From positions 1 to 5,401 of the forward strand of contig JASLIY010000184.1 of NCBI GenBank assembly GCA_030152675.1: a DNA stretch of 5,401 bases. Direction: 5' to 3'. Origin of the DNA: Acinetobacter sp. Lineage in GTDB: Bacteria > Pseudomonadota > Gammaproteobacteria > Pseudomonadales > Moraxellaceae. This document shows, one piece after another, positions 4,275 through 5,401 of the stretch. The position numbers and the translations under genes are program-made. The stretch's first letter is position 1; each line of letters starts with the position of its first letter. The notes beneath the pieces were generated by a model that searched no databases, was not told the origin of the DNA, and was given only the letters and a program-made list of their open reading frames with translations.

Positions 4275-5401
4275 ATGAAATTAATGAAACGCGTTAAGCC
4301 CTTTTTTAACAGCGCCGTCTTTTGCGCGTGTAGCAGTCTTTGTGGCATCAGCGCAGCACAACAGCCAGACGCTGTGCCAGTTCCAAGCCCGACGCAGACA
4401 AAAAGCACTGAAAATCATCGAGTCTTACCAATCATTGATCAAGTCCCCGCTCTGATCGATGCCACACCGACGCTACTGCCGCCCGAATCCAATCAAGCCA
4501 TCGTACCCAAAGAACAGGACAGTAAAGATCTGACTTGGACGGATCGACAACAGCATAAGCTGCATGATTGGATCGATCTGACCGCAGCGCGTATGGACAG
4601 TTGGTTTGGTCCCACCGACTACGATCAACCTGCCGATGCCAGTCTTCGGGTCTTTGTTGACAGCACCTATAATCGTTATGACAAAGCGGAGTATCAACCG
4701 CGGATTAAGGGCAAGATCGTACTGCCGACATTGAAACGCAAGTTTAGTGTGGTGTTTGGTGATGACAGCTTGGATAACCAACTCGATACCAGCGCCAATA
4801 TTGAAAATGAAAATCCACTCAATCGTGCCGACAAGTCCTATGATCCACAGCGTGCACGTGAAGATAACAGCTCGATTGCCTTACGTTGGTCAGCGCTCTC
4901 CAAAAGCCTACCCTTTGATCTCGACGCTGACTTAGGGCTTCGTTCCAGAGACGATGTCTATGCACGTCTCAAACTAAAACGCGACTGGCCATTTGCCAAT
5001 GACTTTAATCTGCATGCTGAACAAATTTATCGTTATGGGCTCAAGAGTGAAAATTATCTACGCACTAACTTAGAACTCAGCCATGCACGGCCCAACCATG
5101 CCATGATCTCCAATCAATTTAGCCTCACCTATGCCGATAAGCAGGATGATGATTTACTTTGGGATAACTATATTTTTCGCCAGCATCAGTTCTTTGAACA
5201 CCACCGTTTTAATTATGGTCTGATGACCGCAGGTTTCTATGATCAGCAGGATTTACGCTTAAATAGCTGGGGCCCTTATACCTCGTGGCGCCAGCCCGTA
5301 TGGCGGGAATGGTTGTTTGTTCAAGGTGACTTAAACTATCTCAATCAGCATCGTGAACATCGCTCACATACTCTCGGCGGCATGCTACGATTGGAGGCGT
5401 T
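4275..5401 (+). CDS. Putative outer-membrane beta-barrel protein, 3' end cut by window edge
   Basis: An open frame of 375 codons runs off the right edge; I do not recognise the family. Residues 1-28 look like a signal peptide: MKLMKR, a hydrophobic stretch with three cysteines (C17, C19, C23), and likely cleavage at SAA|QQ. No lipobox fits those cysteines. Residues 29-85 are a Pro-rich linker, followed by a helical segment WIDLTAARMDSWFG (99-112). From about 122 on, alternating polar and hydrophobic strands rich in Tyr, Trp, Phe and Arg with Asp/Asn-rich turns suggest a beta-barrel or beta-sheet envelope protein. The last visible strand, GGMLRLEA (368-375), resembles a C-terminal barrel strand, so perhaps little is missing. 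The ATG at 4275 has GGAA four bases upstream; ATG 4284 is an alternative start. It is separated from frnE by 154 bases, so it may have its own promoter. Confidence 0.8.
   Translation, partial: MKLMKRVKPFFNSAVFCACSSLCGISAAQQPDAVPVPSPTQTKSTENHRVLPIIDQVPALIDATPTLLPPESNQAIVPKEQDSKDLTWTDRQQHKLHDWIDLTAARMDSWFGPTDYDQPADASLRVFVDSTYNRYDKAEYQPRIKGKIVLPTLKRKFSVVFGDDSLDNQLDTSANIENENPLNRADKSYDPQRAREDNSSIALRWSALSKSLPFDLDADLGLRSRDDVYARLKLKRDWPFANDFNLHAEQIYRYGLKSENYLRTNLELSHARPNHAMISNQFSLTYADKQDDDLLWDNYIFRQHQFFEHHRFNYGLMTAGFYDQQDLRLNSWGPYTSWRQPVWREWLFVQGDLNYLNQHREHRSHTLGGMLRLEA

Noticed and set aside
4034..4408. 124-codon - strand frame spanning the frnE end, the gap and the envelope gene start
   Set aside because: It overlaps two supported + strand genes, has odd Cys-rich composition, and its terminal parts mirror the signal-peptide codons.
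4473..4781. 102-codon - strand frame opposite the envelope gene
   Set aside because: The + strand frame runs uninterrupted for 375 codons with a signal peptide and consistent beta pattern, so this is a shadow.

Overview
The window reads as a chromosomal segment of a gammaproteobacterium, most likely Acinetobacter or a close Moraxellaceae relative. This rests on moderate, slightly AT-leaning composition, the style of the proteins, and my recollection of CorA-family and FrnE genes in that group. It is an inference; there is no rRNA, tRNA or marker gene to settle it. No transposase, integrase, CRISPR array or phage gene is visible.

Layout, all on the + strand. Positions 1-375 hold no convincing protein gene. 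Positions 137-252 do hold a compact, foldable RNA: an outer stem enclosing two hairpins (a three-way junction), followed by a strong intrinsic terminator at 218-252. It is either a free-standing small RNA or a terminator-type leader. The stretch 253-375 is the immediate leader of the first gene. It has a strong ribosome binding site and a perfect 22-bp palindrome (366-387) centred on the start codon.

Positions 376-3345 encode three consecutive CorA-family divalent-cation (Mg2+/Co2+-type) transporters of 310, 316 and 334 residues. Each has a long cytoplasmic domain and two C-terminal membrane helices. The outer two carry the invariant GMN pore motif; the middle one has SMN. Positions 3419-4120 encode a FrnE/DsbA-family thiol oxidoreductase with an N-terminal CPFC site and a C-terminal CX4C cysteine pair. 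Gaps between these four genes are 18, 63 and 73 bases with no intrinsic terminator, so they look like one transcription unit.

After a 154-base gap holding a 12-bp imperfect hairpin without a U-run, a gene starts at 4275 and runs off the right edge. It encodes a signal-peptide-bearing protein that looks like an outer-membrane beta-barrel of a family I do not recognise.

Working picture: the CorA trio handles divalent metal uptake or exchange across the inner membrane, perhaps with the SMN paralogue as a modified subunit. The FrnE protein may serve thiol protection under metal or oxidative stress. The least explained parts are the structured RNA, the start-codon palindrome and the SMN pore variant.
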